From assembly GCF_001886815.1 (NCBI RefSeq), contig NZ_CP018099.1, positions 2,850,501-2,914,500 on the forward strand: DNA of 64,000 nucleotides. Reading direction: 5' to 3'. Of this stretch, positions 63,756 to 64,000 are shown one piece after another. The translations under genes were made by a program, and so were the position numbers. The stretch's first letter is position 1. Every line of letters begins with the position of its first letter. The notes under the pieces are model-generated. The model had not been told where the DNA came from and did not search any database. It worked only from the letters and a program-made list of their open reading frames with translations. The stretch comes from Caldithrix abyssi DSM 13497 (GTDB lineage: Bacteria; Calditrichota; Calditrichia; Calditrichales; Calditrichaceae).

Positions 63756-64000
63756 AATCGGTGGTAATATCATTCTAAAATCGCCATTGGGGCTGTCCCA
63801 GAAGTTGGAGTAGTTGAACACTGGCCTTTCATTCTATTTAAATTACAAGGATAAGAGACCGTCCAGTAGCCTCCTTAAAACAACAAGAGGATTTCCTGGG
63901 CTGGTCTTCACTCCTTTCAAATTTTCCGGACGCAAACTGGCGCTTCATTTAAAATGACAGGACGAGACAGATAGGAATTAAAATAAAAAAATGCGCCATA
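63756..64000. repeat. Gene-free right end with dispersed repeat
   Basis: 63886-63964 carries the TTTCCTGGGCTGGTCTTCACTCC ... AAAATGACAGG variant of the 51.1 and 56.8 kb element. No gene is evident up to the window edge. Confidence 0.65.

Overview
The window looks like a chromosomal segment of a Calditrichota-type (Caldithrix-like) bacterium. This is an inference. It rests on three secreted proteins ending in the NFPNPFNP-type C-terminal sorting domain (type IX secretion, T9SS), two lipoproteins that begin a TPR or YHS body, archaeal-type HMG-CoA synthase next to a thiolase, a DUF3160 protein, and long gene-free spacers packed with dispersed repeats. No phage, plasmid backbone or transposase gene is visible.

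Layout. 1-2.1 kb: thiolase (cut by the left edge) and HMG-CoA synthase. 2.5-3.8 kb: SDR and EVE-domain genes. 4.1-6.7 kb: secreted DUF3160/T9SS protein. 6.7-8.8 kb: PIN-domain protein, FmdB zinc ribbon, uppS. 9-11.7 kb: a membrane-anchored winged-helix/nSTAND regulator, followed by a 371-bp-period repeat. 12.6-18.8 kb: PpiC-type lipoprotein, DMT permease, csrA, enoyl-CoA hydratase, acyl-CoA carboxylase beta subunit, engB. 18.9-27.9 kb: a compact minus-strand run (TPR protein, argD, membrane protein, sugar-type ABC ATPase, tryptophanase-like lyase, degenerate sirtuin, TPR lipoprotein, rlpA, trxA) ending at a strong hairpin; two of its genes carry single-base homopolymer frameshifts. 28.7 kb: tRNA-Arg(CCU). 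29-33 kb: asnS, a LOG-like protein, acyP, apt, a YHS lipoprotein, then fbp. 33.4-37.7 kb: a solute-binding protein, histidine kinase and sigma-54 response regulator operon. 37.9-43.1 kb: exported msrA, nhaC, and a glycosyltransferase/GH130 pair. 43.2-45.7 kb: a small AT-rich accessory island flanked by a near-identical ~112-bp direct repeat, holding a 33-residue membrane peptide, a PD-(D/E)XK nuclease-like protein and a BrnT/BrnA toxin-antitoxin pair. 45.9-52.8 kb: FN3/propeller lipoprotein, nadC-nadA-nadB, exported asparaginase-family hydrolase. 53.4-53.9 kb: 223-bp tandem repeat. 54.1-63.8 kb: secreted esterase, a CBM9-like T9SS protein, a GH5 glucanase with T9SS tail, and a lipoprotein alpha/beta hydrolase.

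Together the genes suggest an organism that exports polysaccharide-active and envelope proteins through T9SS, makes NAD de novo, and may degrade branched-chain amino acids and tryptophan. The best candidate for a little-described system is the 43.2-45.7 kb island. The membrane nSTAND regulator, the sensor operon built on a solute-binding protein, and the catalytically degenerate sirtuin are also worth attention.
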